64,000 bases of DNA from Rummeliibacillus sp044763875 (GTDB taxonomy: Bacteria; Bacillota; Bacilli; Bacillales_A; Planococcaceae): contig NZ_JBIWGZ010000002.1 of assembly GCF_044763875.1 (NCBI RefSeq), positions 372,001 to 436,000 on the forward strand, given 5' to 3'. The stretch's first letter is position 1, and the number at the start of each line of letters is the position of its first letter. A program made the position numbers and the translations under genes. Below, piece after piece: positions 18,098-26,430 of the stretch. The notes beneath the pieces are model-generated. The model saw nothing but the letters and a program-made list of their open reading frames with translations, was not told where the DNA came from and ran no database searches.

Positions 18098-18151
18098 GTG
18101 CTAATCCTCCAAATCATGATACTATGTGTTAAGAAAGGACGTGTATAATAT

Positions 18152-18541
18152 ATGATTCAACAATTCATAGAACTGGGAGAAGGCTACGGGGACATTTACG
18201 AGCTTTGTGAACTAATGAAAACAAATAAGCATCGTATTAGTCGTACATTTATATTTACTGCAACCGATGGTGATAAAAAAGTAGCATCAATCGCTTCTGT
18301 ATTTGAACCTGTTGGTGACAGTAAATTTACACCGATCTATATTTGCCGAGAAGGAATTCCTTATTCGACTGAAAAGCCTTCAAAACGTTTAGAAATTTTC
18401 GAGGAGACTGTAAAAGAAGTGGATCAATTACTGATTACTTTAGATGTAAAGCATTCCTCTATTTATGCTGAAAAAGAGCTATATTATCAATACTTGATTG
18501 GTATACTACGCCTTTATCACTACATCCCATCATTGCACTAA
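18152..18541 (+). CDS. ylbA: YlbA-like conserved protein (DUF7147)
   Basis: 129-residue cytosolic protein starting MIQQFIELGEGYGDIYELCELM, with YICREGIPY and the closing YYQYLIGILRLYHYI. These match my recollection of B. subtilis YlbA, and the surrounding ylb genes agree. No catalytic motif is evident and no function is known. It is divergent from the 474-residue gene and convergent with ylbG. Confidence 0.8.
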   Translation: MIQQFIELGEGYGDIYELCELMKTNKHRISRTFIFTATDGDKKVASIASVFEPVGDSKFTPIYICREGIPYSTEKPSKRLEIFEETVKEVDQLLITLDVKHSSIYAEKELYYQYLIGILRLYHYIPSLH

Positions 18542-18624
18542 TTGCTTATTTTAGTAGCGAAACTACATTGCCACTAGATAGATTTTACTATCATTGTTCT
18601 ATATCGACAGAGATTGTTAATCCT

Positions 18625-18897
18625 TTATAGACCCGTTTTGTAATCATACTCTTTTGCTTTATCTGGTTTGGCATTTTCAAACTTCGTAGAGACAAATGGA
18701 CGATAAGACGGTAAGACTTCTCTCACATAAGGGAGACGGGTCAATTTAGCTATAGTACTTTCAATTTCTTCTTGATTGCAATATAAAACGACATATTTTA
18801 GTCTTCTTGAAATATAATGTACATGCCCATATCTACGCATTGATTTAGCCTGTTTTAGGTGATGTACATATACGATTAAGCCTTGTCGATCTCTCAT
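18625..18897 (-). CDS. ylbG: YlbG family protein (DUF2129/UPF0298)
   Basis: 90-residue protein beginning MRDRQGLIVYVHHLKQAKSMRRYG, the signature of the UPF0298 family. Function unknown. ATG after AGAGGG was chosen over an upstream start that adds 12 residues. In B. subtilis ylbG neighbours ylbF and rsmD; here a phosphodiesterase gene is inserted divergently between ylbG and ylbF. Confidence 0.9.
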   Translation of the reverse strand: MRDRQGLIVYVHHLKQAKSMRRYGHVHYISRRLKYVVLYCNQEEIESTIAKLTRLPYVREVLPSYRPFVSTKFENAKPDKAKEYDYKTGL

Positions 18898-19027
18898 TTG
18901 GATTCCCTCTTTTCTTACCATCAAGAATACCATAGCTTTGAATTTTCACGCAACCAAGTTTAGCTGACAGGATAGAGGTAAATCCGTTATAATAGAAAAA
19001 TAAGTCTGCATTTTGAGGAGGACTAAT

Positions 19028-19927
19028 ATGGGAAAGAAAACGAAAGTAGCAATCGCAATTGCTGCGGCAAGTGCAGCGGCTTGGGCAGGGTCTAAAGCTC
19101 TTTCTAAACCACAAAAACGGGAAAGTAAAGATGCATTAACTTATGAGCATCCAGTAGTTTTAGCACATCGTGGCGGATCACATTTAGCACCAGAGCATAC
19201 AATGGCAGCATTTCGTAAAGCCGACAATCTTGGTGTAGATGGATTTGAGATTGATATTCGTCTTACGAAAGATGAAGAAATCGTCGTATTTCACGATGAT
19301 TATGTCGATCGTACTTGTGATGGTACTGGACGCGTGGCTGACCTAACATTAGATGAATTACGTAAGTATAATTTTGGATATAATTTTGTTGATTTAGATG
19401 GTTATCTCTCTTTCCGTGATGAATTTGAATCGATTGTTACTCTACGTGAATTATTGACTGAGTTCCCGGATAAGTTCGTAAATATTGATATGAAAGATGC
19501 GCCTGATACATATGAAGGTGGCCTTATGCCTTCTAAGCTATGGCGTTTAATCGAAGAACTTGATGCAGCAAATCGTGTAGTAGTTACTAGTTTTTACGAT
19601 GAACAAATCGACCGTTTTAACCTCTATGCTCAAAGCAAAGTAGCATTAGGCGCAGGGCAGGCTGAAGTAAGAAAAGCTTATACTTCTTTCACAAGTCAAT
19701 TTGGACATTTATATCATCCTAAAGTTGATGTGTTCCAGATTCCAGAAAAACATGGCGTTTTTGCATTAGATAATCAAAGCTTCATACAATTTTTAAACGA
19801 CTTAAATATTCCAGTTCATTATTGGACCGTCAATGATGCATTATCAATGAGAAAATTAGTCAATATTGGGGCAAGAGGAATTGTCACAGATCGCCCTGAT
19901 TTAGCAGTCAAAGTTGTCAATCTATAA
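19028..19927 (+). CDS. Glycerophosphodiester phosphodiesterase (GDPD family)
   Basis: Hydrolyses glycerophosphodiesters to glycerol-3-phosphate and an alcohol. The 299-residue product has an N-terminal hydrophobic Ala-rich segment (about 5-22, membrane anchor or signal) and a GDPD barrel with LAHRGGSHLAPEHT, FEIDIRLTKD and VFHDDYVDRTCDGTG, containing the two catalytic histidines and metal-binding Glu/Asp residues. The ATG follows GAGGAGG by six bases. It is a monocistronic insertion between ylbG and ylbF with its own terminator. Lipid or teichoic acid turnover is a plausible role but not shown. Confidence 0.9.
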   Translation: MGKKTKVAIAIAAASAAAWAGSKALSKPQKRESKDALTYEHPVVLAHRGGSHLAPEHTMAAFRKADNLGVDGFEIDIRLTKDEEIVVFHDDYVDRTCDGTGRVADLTLDELRKYNFGYNFVDLDGYLSFRDEFESIVTLRELLTEFPDKFVNIDMKDAPDTYEGGLMPSKLWRLIEELDAANRVVVTSFYDEQIDRFNLYAQSKVALGAGQAEVRKAYTSFTSQFGHLYHPKVDVFQIPEKHGVFALDNQSFIQFLNDLNIPVHYWTVNDALSMRKLVNIGARGIVTDRPDLAVKVVNL

Positions 19928-19949
19928 AAAGACATTAAATGTATTCATC

Positions 19950-19986
19950 CAAAAAGAGGTTTCTACTAAAAGTAGAAACCTCTTTT
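19950..19986 (+). terminator. Terminator of the GDPD gene
   Basis: Perfect stem GAGGTTTCTACT/AGTAGAAACCTC with an AAA loop and T5 tail, 22 bases after the stop. The stretch 19990-20170 is non-coding, with degenerate repeat-like sequence (GACGAAGCAAGCAACGCG). Confidence 0.9.
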
Positions 19987-20173
19987 TATTTTAATAAGCT
20001 AAACGCACCCTAATTAAAGCTAAATACACTGCTAACTGTGACAAATGTTGTCTGCGACGAAGCAAGCAACGCGATAGAGGCGCAGCAAATATCGGATATA
20101 AAACCAATGGACTCTCGCTGGGCTGGTACGTGAAGCTGGATAGATTTAATAATTATTAAATTCATTTATTTTC

Positions 20174-20623
20174 TTACGCAGAACAAGAACAGCTACCACC
20201 TGAACCACACCCTCCGCTACTACAAGAGGAACCAGATTGGAAGAATGGATTACTTACAGGTACTTTAACAGCTTCAGAGACTGTTTTTCCAATTAGTAAA
20301 CTAATTTCATCCAATAAATTCTGGTATTCATTTTCTGCAATTCTAAGTGCAGAAACTTTATCATTAACATCAAGTTCACGTTTTTTCACACGAATTGATT
20401 TCATAATTGTTTGATAATCTGGATGGTATTTTCCAAATCGTTGTACGTCCTCGTACTGCTCTTTCATCCGCTGAAAATCATTAATTTCACGAACAAGTCC
20501 GGCATCTGAATAAACCGCCTCATGCGCCCTTTGAAGGCTCGCAAATTGTTCGGAGGAACGGATCATAGTGTTCAGTACTTCTACTTCTTCAAGAATTAAC
20601 GCCCAATCAGAAGTCATTATCAT
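20174..20623 (-). CDS. ylbF: RicF (YlbF), RNA-processing regulator
   Basis: Component of the YlbF-YmcA-YaaT (RicAFT) complex, which in B. subtilis partners with RNase Y in mRNA maturation and affects biofilm, competence and sporulation through Spo0A. The 149-residue helical protein carries the YlbF domain and a Cys-rich, Gly/Ser-rich C-terminal tail with five cysteines within about 17 residues, consistent with the iron-sulfur binding reported for the complex. Start is an ATG after GGGGGAA. It lies downstream of the MurE-like gene on the same strand with a 72-base gap. Confidence 0.88.
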   Translation of the reverse strand: MIMTSDWALILEEVEVLNTMIRSSEQFASLQRAHEAVYSDAGLVREINDFQRMKEQYEDVQRFGKYHPDYQTIMKSIRVKKRELDVNDKVSALRIAENEYQNLLDEISLLIGKTVSEAVKVPVSNPFFQSGSSCSSGGCGSGGSCSCSA

Positions 20624-20695
20624 CTTTATTTCCCCCAATCTACTCCTATCATAACAGATTTAACATTGACTTGTATGATTAGAGGATTATAACTA

Positions 20696-22162
20696 TTAGC
20701 TATTTTTATTTTTTTCTAACATAGCAAGAATTTCTTTCACAACTTTTTCATCAGAAAAAGGTAAAATTTCCCCCGCTACAATTTGACCTTCTTCATGACC
20801 TTTTCCCGCAATGATTAATATATCACCTTTTTTGCAGCTATTAATGGCATTCTGAATGGCCTTTTTCCGATTAGGTTGCATTCGATATGGCTTCATGTGA
20901 ATTCCTTTTACAATAGAATTCAAGATATCACTGGATGATTCGCCTCTTGGATTATCATCTGTAAGCCAAATATAATCTGCATACTCATCAGCTATTTCTC
21001 CCATTTCAACCCTTTTCCCTTGATCTCGATCGCCTCCACAACCAAAGACAACCACTAATCGCTTTATCGTTTGCAAACGAAGTGCACTTAATAGGGCTTC
21101 TAATGCAGTAGGGGTATGTGCGTAGTCTATAATAATTCGGAATCCTAGTGTATTTGAAACTTCTTGCATTCTTCCTGCTGGTAATGTTAATTTACCTGTA
21201 TGTTTGGCAACTTCCTCTAAGGAAAATCCTAATTCTGTTATTGTTGTAATTGCTGCAAGTACATTATATTGTAAATACTCACCTTGAAAAGGAATCATTA
21301 TATCAACTGGTATATCATGATCCTGAATGAGCAATTGCATTCCTTCTTCCATAATCTGTTCATGGATAATACTACAATCTGCCAATAAACTCTTACCGAA
21401 ACTTTTAACAATTGGATGTTCCATTCTTAGTTGTTTACAGAATGGGTCATCAATGTTAACTATAATTTGCTCAGAAAATAGACATAATCTTTTTTTAGCT
21501 GCTAGGTAATATTTTTCTCCACCATGTTCTTCATAGTGGTCTCGGCTTACATTCAAATACACGCCTATATCAATATTACAATCATCAAGACGATGTTCTG
21601 ATAATGCAAGCGATGAAGCCTCCATGACAAGATGTGTTACGTCTTGACTTACACAATAAGCGAAAATTCTATACAACTCTGTTGCTAATGGCGTTGTTAA
21701 TGGTTCCAATTTAACTGTTTGTTTCTTACCATTTATAAATAACCCAACAGTTCCAAGGACCGCTACCTTGACATTCAAAGACTGCAATAATTGACCGATA
21801 AAATGAGTTACGGTAGTTTTTCCATTCGTTCCCGTTACTGCAATGATTGTAAGTTGTTCATCATAAGCACCGTAAAGTTTTTTACTTGCATACGATAAAA
21901 AAGTTGAGCAATTAGGGACCCAAATAACTGGAATTTGTAGATTGACTTTCGCTTCGTATCGATTATGTACGATAGCTACAGCTCCATTTTGAATTGCGAG
22001 TTCTTTATAATCCCAGCCATCAAATTTTTTCCCTTTTCTTGCAACAAATATGTCACCAGGTTTCACGTCACTTGCTCTATCAGTAATACCTTTAATTTCA
22101 GTACGTATTGAACCACATTCCAATTCACATGGCCATTCTTTTAACAATTCTGCCAAGATCAA
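20696..22162 (-). CDS. Stand-alone MurE-type Mur ligase (probable DAP-adding)
   Basis: ATP-dependent amino-acid ligase of the MurE group (488 residues), which adds the third residue to UDP-MurNAc-Ala-Glu. Visible are the N-terminal MurE domain, the ATP loop GTNGKTT (111-117), the SRDHYEEH and YYLAAKKR region with the lysine normally carbamylated, DYAHTPTALE, and LTDDNPR (DNPR at 403-406) followed by AGKGHE. In characterised MurE enzymes DNPR marks meso-diaminopimelate specificity. Start is TTG after GGAGGAACA. It is outside the dcw cluster (whose murE position is off the left edge), divergent from an aspartokinase-like gene, in the slot of ylbD-ylbE. It could be the main MurE or a second, specialised one. 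Confidence 0.88.
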   Translation of the reverse strand: MILAELLKEWPCELECGSIRTEIKGITDRASDVKPGDIFVARKGKKFDGWDYKELAIQNGAVAIVHNRYEAKVNLQIPVIWVPNCSTFLSYASKKLYGAYDEQLTIIAVTGTNGKTTVTHFIGQLLQSLNVKVAVLGTVGLFINGKKQTVKLEPLTTPLATELYRIFAYCVSQDVTHLVMEASSLALSEHRLDDCNIDIGVYLNVSRDHYEEHGGEKYYLAAKKRLCLFSEQIIVNIDDPFCKQLRMEHPIVKSFGKSLLADCSIIHEQIMEEGMQLLIQDHDIPVDIMIPFQGEYLQYNVLAAITTITELGFSLEEVAKHTGKLTLPAGRMQEVSNTLGFRIIIDYAHTPTALEALLSALRLQTIKRLVVVFGCGGDRDQGKRVEMGEIADEYADYIWLTDDNPRGESSSDILNSIVKGIHMKPYRMQPNRKKAIQNAINSCKKGDILIIAGKGHEEGQIVAGEILPFSDEKVVKEILAMLEKNKNS

Positions 22163-22276
22163 CTATGTTCCTCCTGCACGTTTTATTAACATATGAATAC
22201 ATTACTATAACCCCTTCACCACTTATATGGTATGAAAATCATGCAGAATATGTCACGAGGAGATAGGAGTCACAAA

Positions 22277-23017
22277 ATGATTATTCAAAAATTTGGCGGA
22301 ATTGCTATGCAATCAAAAGCTTCACGTAAGCATTGCCTTCTCCATATTAAAAGAGCTATAAAAGAACACGGTAAAACAATTGTCGTTGTGTCTGCAATGG
22401 GCAGATTTGGTGATGCTTATGCTACTGATACTTTATTGAATATTACAGATGCATTAAGTACTTCAACAAAAGCGAAAGATTTAGTTGCCGCATGTGGGGA
22501 GCTTATTGCCGCTGCTGTTCTATCATCAGAACTAAAGCAGTCTGGAATAGATAACCTGTTACTCTATGGTGCTCAACTTGGAATAACAACGACCAATAAT
22601 TTTGGAGATGCTGAAATTATTGATATTAGCGAAGAAACTCTCTTATCCGCCCTAAATAACTATGATTGTATTGTTGTTCCTGGCTTTCAAGGAATTACGG
22701 ATGAAGGTGAGATTGCCACTCTTGGTAGAGGTGGTAGCGATTTAACGGCTGCCGTTTTAGGTGCAACTTTACCAAATGTATTAATTGAGTATTATAAGGA
22801 TGTACCTGGTGTCATGACAGGTGATCCCCATCTGGAAGATGATGCAGAACTTATTAGAGAGCTTCCCTATTCAGAGTTTTTGACATTATTAAATAGTGTT
22901 CATCCTTTAATTCAAAAAAAGGCAGCGGAAATGGCACAACAGCACCATCTCACGCTGCATATTAGAAATGTCTTTTCTTTAGAATCTGGAACAGTTGTAT
23001 ATCCCGATGAAGATTAA
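22277..23017 (+). CDS. Aspartokinase-like protein lacking ACT domains (DapG-type)
   Basis: 246-residue amino acid kinase domain resembling the catalytic half of aspartokinase I (DapG): IIQKFGG, VVVSAMGRFGDAYATD, GAQLGITTTN, GFQGITDEGE, LGRGGSDLTAAVLG and DVPGVMTGDP. It stops where the two regulatory ACT domains of DapG begin, so any activity would not be feedback-controlled by them. The N-terminal signature KFGG[ST][SC] reads KFGGIA here, losing both hydroxyl/thiol residues, so catalytic competence is in doubt. ATG after ATAGGAG chosen. Divergent from the MurE-like gene; its stop overlaps the ylbC stop by four bases. Not a frameshifted remnant: the frame is intact and ends naturally. Confidence 0.82.
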   Translation: MIIQKFGGIAMQSKASRKHCLLHIKRAIKEHGKTIVVVSAMGRFGDAYATDTLLNITDALSTSTKAKDLVAACGELIAAAVLSSELKQSGIDNLLLYGAQLGITTTNNFGDAEIIDISEETLLSALNNYDCIVVPGFQGITDEGEIATLGRGGSDLTAAVLGATLPNVLIEYYKDVPGVMTGDPHLEDDAELIRELPYSEFLTLLNSVHPLIQKKAAEMAQQHHLTLHIRNVFSLESGTVVYPDED

Positions 23018-24072
23018 TCATTTTGCTGATCTCGTTGGATGAACACTTGTGTAAAGTGTTTACCAAAAGCACCTGTACCTATTTGATTAAAATCCTTATT
23101 CAATAAGGTGTCACGATGTTTTTCTGAATTTAAAAGTCCATTAATTGCTTCTGGCGCATCCAAATAATCCTCTGTAATATTTTCTCCAGCAGAATCAAAT
23201 TGTATCTCCGCATTTTTTAATCTATCTTTAAATGCATTACTTTCTTGTTCTTCTTGAGAGATTTTATTGACCGCAAGTTTTTCACTATGCGCCATTGCCA
23301 ACTTATTTAAATCTTCCTCAGACAATAGTGCTGGCAATCCTTTTTGGAGTCTATACACATTCGTTAATTCAAATAATTGTTTTTGATTTTCTTGGTCTAT
23401 TTCTTCTTGCTTATATGAAGATGGAACAGTTGGTGTAATCAAATCCCCCACATAAGTCATGTCATATGGGTGTTGTTTAACAAGCGTTTCTCCATCAATA
23501 TATCGAACTGCTTCTAACGTTTTATCTATTGCATCAAAATATAACTGTGCATACACTCCATCATACATGACTAAAATGCGAGACTGCAAATCCTCTTCAT
23601 TTAAGATAAATGTATAAACATTATCTTTAATTTTTACGTTTACTTCCGTATCTGTAATTGTATTGCGATACAATTCATCTATTCCTTGACCGATTTTAAA
23701 AGGAGTTGCATTAGAATCAGCACCGGTAGTATAAACTTGTTTTACTTTATGATCTTCAACACCTACAAGAATATAGTTACTTTGTGACTTTTGATATACC
23801 CACCAATCGAAATCATATGCAGAAGGGCTCTTTCGATCTGGAGCTCCTAATTTTTCTTTTAGCTTTTTAGTTGAAAGACCAACTAATGTTGATAGCCCTT
23901 TAGTTGGTCTTTCAACTGTAGAATTATTCATGTCTGGTGCTTGTTTTTGAGGAATCACCTTGCCATTTGAATTAGGCGCTAATGGCTCATTTTCTTTAAC
24001 CGGCTGATTTATATAGAAATAAACGACTAACAGTGCCGCCAAAATAATTAATACTCTAAAAAAAACTTTCAA
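23014..24072 (-). CDS. ylbC: YlbC-like CAP-domain protein
   Basis: 352-residue exported protein: membrane segment at about 4-22, a linker, a CAP-associated N-terminal domain (about 60-215, with KLGAPDRKSPSAYDFDWW and LGVEDHKV-like repeats of the family), and a C-terminal SCP/CAP domain (about 230-350, FELTNVYR, LAMAHSEKLA, GENITEDY, LLNSEKHRDTLL). Histidine and glutamate residues of CAP domains are visible. Function of bacterial CAP proteins is not settled. It corresponds in position to B. subtilis ylbC. Confidence 0.88.
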   Translation of the reverse strand: MKVFFRVLIILAALLVVYFYINQPVKENEPLAPNSNGKVIPQKQAPDMNNSTVERPTKGLSTLVGLSTKKLKEKLGAPDRKSPSAYDFDWWVYQKSQSNYILVGVEDHKVKQVYTTGADSNATPFKIGQGIDELYRNTITDTEVNVKIKDNVYTFILNEEDLQSRILVMYDGVYAQLYFDAIDKTLEAVRYIDGETLVKQHPYDMTYVGDLITPTVPSSYKQEEIDQENQKQLFELTNVYRLQKGLPALLSEEDLNKLAMAHSEKLAVNKISQEEQESNAFKDRLKNAEIQFDSAGENITEDYLDAPEAINGLLNSEKHRDTLLNKDFNQIGTGAFGKHFTQVFIQRDQQND

Positions 24073-24214
24073 TTTGATCTCTCCAATTTTTTAGTAAATT
24101 CATTATACCAATTACATAGATGGATTCACAATGTTGTCATTGCAACCAGTGTCATTTTGCTCTATTATAAAATTGAACGTATATTGTACAAAAGTGTCGA
24201 AGGAGGATATTAGA

Positions 24215-24580
24215 ATGTATTTTGAAAATACTGGACTTGAGAACAAAATTGCACATATTACATTATTTGATGACCTAATGAGTCAACATGGTTTAATCCG
24301 AGCTACTGGTTGGGATTACGAACGTATTACTTGGGATCGAAAATTTGTTGTTCAAGATGGTACTTACTATCTACGAATATTTGGTTACACAAATGATGGT
24401 GACAACGGTTCAAATGATTCCAACATCACTTTATTAAAGCCGGTTCTTGGAAAACACTATTTCCCACATGGCATTGAATATGGTGAAGATGAAATCTTCC
24501 CTGCTAATTTAGTAAAAACATGTCAAGATGTCTTAGCCTCACTTTCAAAAGAACTAGATCAATTTAAAATTCAATCATAA
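24215..24580 (+). CDS. YugN-like family protein
   Basis: 121-residue soluble protein starting MYFENTGLENKIAHITLFDDLM, with GWDYERITWDRKFV and YLRIFGYTNDGD, the YugN-like signature. The ATG follows AAGGAGG ideally; the longer frame upstream is not coding. Function unknown. It stands alone with a terminator. Confidence 0.85.
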   Translation: MYFENTGLENKIAHITLFDDLMSQHGLIRATGWDYERITWDRKFVVQDGTYYLRIFGYTNDGDNGSNDSNITLLKPVLGKHYFPHGIEYGEDEIFPANLVKTCQDVLASLSKELDQFKIQS

Positions 24581-24600
24581 TGCAATTATTCATTCAGAAG

Positions 24601-24648
24601 CCGTACAAAATGTTCAATTTATTACATTTTGTACGGATTTTTTATTTT
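24601..24648 (+). terminator. Terminator of the YugN-like gene
   Basis: Perfect 12-bp stem CCGTACAAAATG/CATTTTGTACGG followed by a T-rich tail, 20 bases after the stop. Confidence 0.9.
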
Positions 24649-24791
24649 TAGACTATGGTAATGGATACTGTTGATGTTTTATCCAAGTATTTTTTCAAAT
24701 ATCCTCAATCAAATTTTACAACACTTATTTAAGTGTTAGAGGCATATGTTTTTACTAAAGCGAAAAACAATTGAAAAAGCTCTTTCTTTTA

Positions 24792-24821
24792 GCATGATTT
24801 TCAAAAAACTCCTCATACTAT
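24792..24821 (+). promoter_or_regulatory. Possible sigma-E-type promoter of the YtvI-like gene
   Basis: GCATGAT, 15 bases, CATACTAT. The -10 matches sigma-E CATACAnT at seven of eight positions; the -35 is a weaker match. The predicted start site is about 20 bases before the coding start. No sigma-A promoter is obvious, in keeping with a sporulation gene. Confidence 0.4.
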
Positions 24822-24849
24822 CACTGTCAAATATATATGGGTGATCAGG

Positions 24850-25902
24850 ATGATACAGCACATATTCACAAAATTCTTTCCATGGTTCATTTTTGGTTTA
24901 AGTTTTCTATTTTCAATATTCTATGCACAGCCAATTCTATTAGCATTTTTGACAGCACTTTGTTTTAACCCACTAATTATTAAATACGAAATCCAGTGGA
25001 ATAGATCTCGTCGCTTTATAGTTTTTGTTTTTTTCTCGATTTTCAGCATTATTGTGCTAGTATGTTGTTACTTATTATATACTTTAATCATTTTAAAATT
25101 TGTTGGATTTTCTCAATGGATTCCACAATTTTTAGACACAATCAATGAAAGATGGATCTATTTTCAATTCAAGCTAACAAACATCATGCATGATTTACCA
25201 CGCCCTATCATACTCTCCATACAACAATGGATTGAGCAAATGTTGAGTAGTTTACAAAAAAATGTAACTACATATATTCAGGCAGATCGACTACTCAATT
25301 TAGTTCAAAGAGTTCCTTCAATAGTATTTAAGCTATTCATTTATTTCTTAGCACTATATTACTCAATGTTAGAGATACCGAACATTCTCAAATCCTTTAG
25401 TAAGTGGTTACATCTTGAAGGAAATTCTTCAGCGAAAGTTTTTATTCAACACCTAAAAAAAGGTACACTTGATTTTTTAAAAGCACAATTGATAGTGAGT
25501 GTTGTGATTTTTTGCGTTACATTATGTACTTTATTATGGATTACACCTCGTTATGCAATTCCTATGACAGTCCTTGTTTGGTTTGTCGATTTGCTGCCAG
25601 TATTAGGTGGAATGATGGTTTTAGTTCCGTGGTCTATTATTTGTTGGATTAATGGACAGACCTTTGAGGGAACTGTTCTATTTATTTTAGCAATTGTTGT
25701 CCTAGTACTACGTCAAATACTTGAAACAAAAGTAACTAGTAGTCACCTTGGCCTTCCACCTCTAACCACCCTAATTTGTATGTATGTTGGATTTGAAATG
25801 TTTGGATTTGTTGGTTTTCTTATAGGTCCATTTGTAGCCATTTTAATCGTTGTGATCGAACAATTTAGAAAAAGTTGGAGACTCGCCAATAAAAAAGACT
25901 AA
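24850..25902 (+). CDS. Sporulation integral membrane protein YtvI-like (AI-2E transporter family)
   Basis: 350-residue polytopic protein with N-terminal spans, a hydrophilic central loop (about 85-150) and five or six C-terminal spans, the AI-2E transporter family layout. The C-terminal motif DLLPVLGGMMVLVPW and the QILETKVTSSHLGLPPL segment are typical of YtvI-type members. In relatives YtvI is annotated as a sporulation membrane protein; transport substrate unknown. Start ATG lies five bases after GGGTGA. Its stop is inside a bidirectional terminator shared with ctaM. Confidence 0.8.
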   Translation: MIQHIFTKFFPWFIFGLSFLFSIFYAQPILLAFLTALCFNPLIIKYEIQWNRSRRFIVFVFFSIFSIIVLVCCYLLYTLIILKFVGFSQWIPQFLDTINERWIYFQFKLTNIMHDLPRPIILSIQQWIEQMLSSLQKNVTTYIQADRLLNLVQRVPSIVFKLFIYFLALYYSMLEIPNILKSFSKWLHLEGNSSAKVFIQHLKKGTLDFLKAQLIVSVVIFCVTLCTLLWITPRYAIPMTVLVWFVDLLPVLGGMMVLVPWSIICWINGQTFEGTVLFILAIVVLVLRQILETKVTSSHLGLPPLTTLICMYVGFEMFGFVGFLIGPFVAILIVVIEQFRKSWRLANKKD

Positions 25903-25931
25903 TTTCTTTTCGTACAAGAAATTAGTCTTTT
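25893..25931. terminator. Bidirectional terminator between ytvI-like and ctaM
   Basis: Stem AAAAGACTAATTTCTT/AAGAAATTAGTCTTTT with a seven-base loop; A-run on one side and T-run on the other, so it can serve both convergent genes. Confidence 0.85.
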
Positions 25932-25938
25932 ATTACGT

Positions 25939-26403
25939 TTATTGATTATTTAATATCGCTTTAATAACAGAGGTTGTAGGACCACCACTATAGAAAACAT
26001 AAAGTAATAAGTAAACAATAACGCCGGTAATCGCAACAAAGAACCAAATAACACTTGTGATTGGTGCAATTTTACGGTGACGTTCTAGTTTGTTTGAAAA
26101 TCCTGCGATTAACGTAATAATACCAAATACCGCACCTGTAGTTGCTAAAGTAATATGGAACACTAAGAAGATTGTATAATATATTCTCAAATGTTCAGGA
26201 CCACCAAAAGCAGTATTACCGAGAAATACCGTTCTTGAAATATAAATAATAAAGAATAATAATGCTGAAATTGCAGCAGCAATCATTGTTTTTTTATGTG
26301 CTTCAATTTTCTTTTGTTTAATAAGCACCCAACCGATCGCAATTAGTATTGCACTAAGAACGATGAAAGAAGTACTAATCGTTGGTAATATAGGTAAACT
26401 CAT
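25939..26403 (-). CDS. ctaM: CtaM/YozB family oxidase assembly protein (DUF420)
   Basis: 154-residue membrane protein with four spans starting MSLPILPTISTSFIVLSAILIAIGW. DUF420 proteins (YozB in B. subtilis, CtaM in Staphylococcus) are required for maturation of heme-A-containing oxidases. Conserved histidines lie in EAHKKTM, GPEHLR, LVFHITLA and ERHRKIA. It is the last gene of the cta block here, after ctaG, which supports the oxidase role. Confidence 0.88.
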   Translation of the reverse strand: MSLPILPTISTSFIVLSAILIAIGWVLIKQKKIEAHKKTMIAAAISALLFFIIYISRTVFLGNTAFGGPEHLRIYYTIFLVFHITLATTGAVFGIITLIAGFSNKLERHRKIAPITSVIWFFVAITGVIVYLLLYVFYSGGPTTSVIKAILNNQ

Positions 26404-26430
26404 TTTTTTACTCCTAACAATCTAATTTAA

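Noticed and set aside
20696..22162. Lysine-type MurE (L-lysine ligase)
   Set aside because: The substrate loop reads DNPR, the DAP-type motif, not the DNPA/DDPN type of lysine-adding enzymes; assay would still be needed.
22163..22276. Sigma-E or sigma-K promoters in the MurE-like/kinase intergenic region
   Set aside because: CATATGTT and CATGCAGA resemble -10 boxes but no -35 lies at the right distance, so sporulation control cannot be claimed from sequence.
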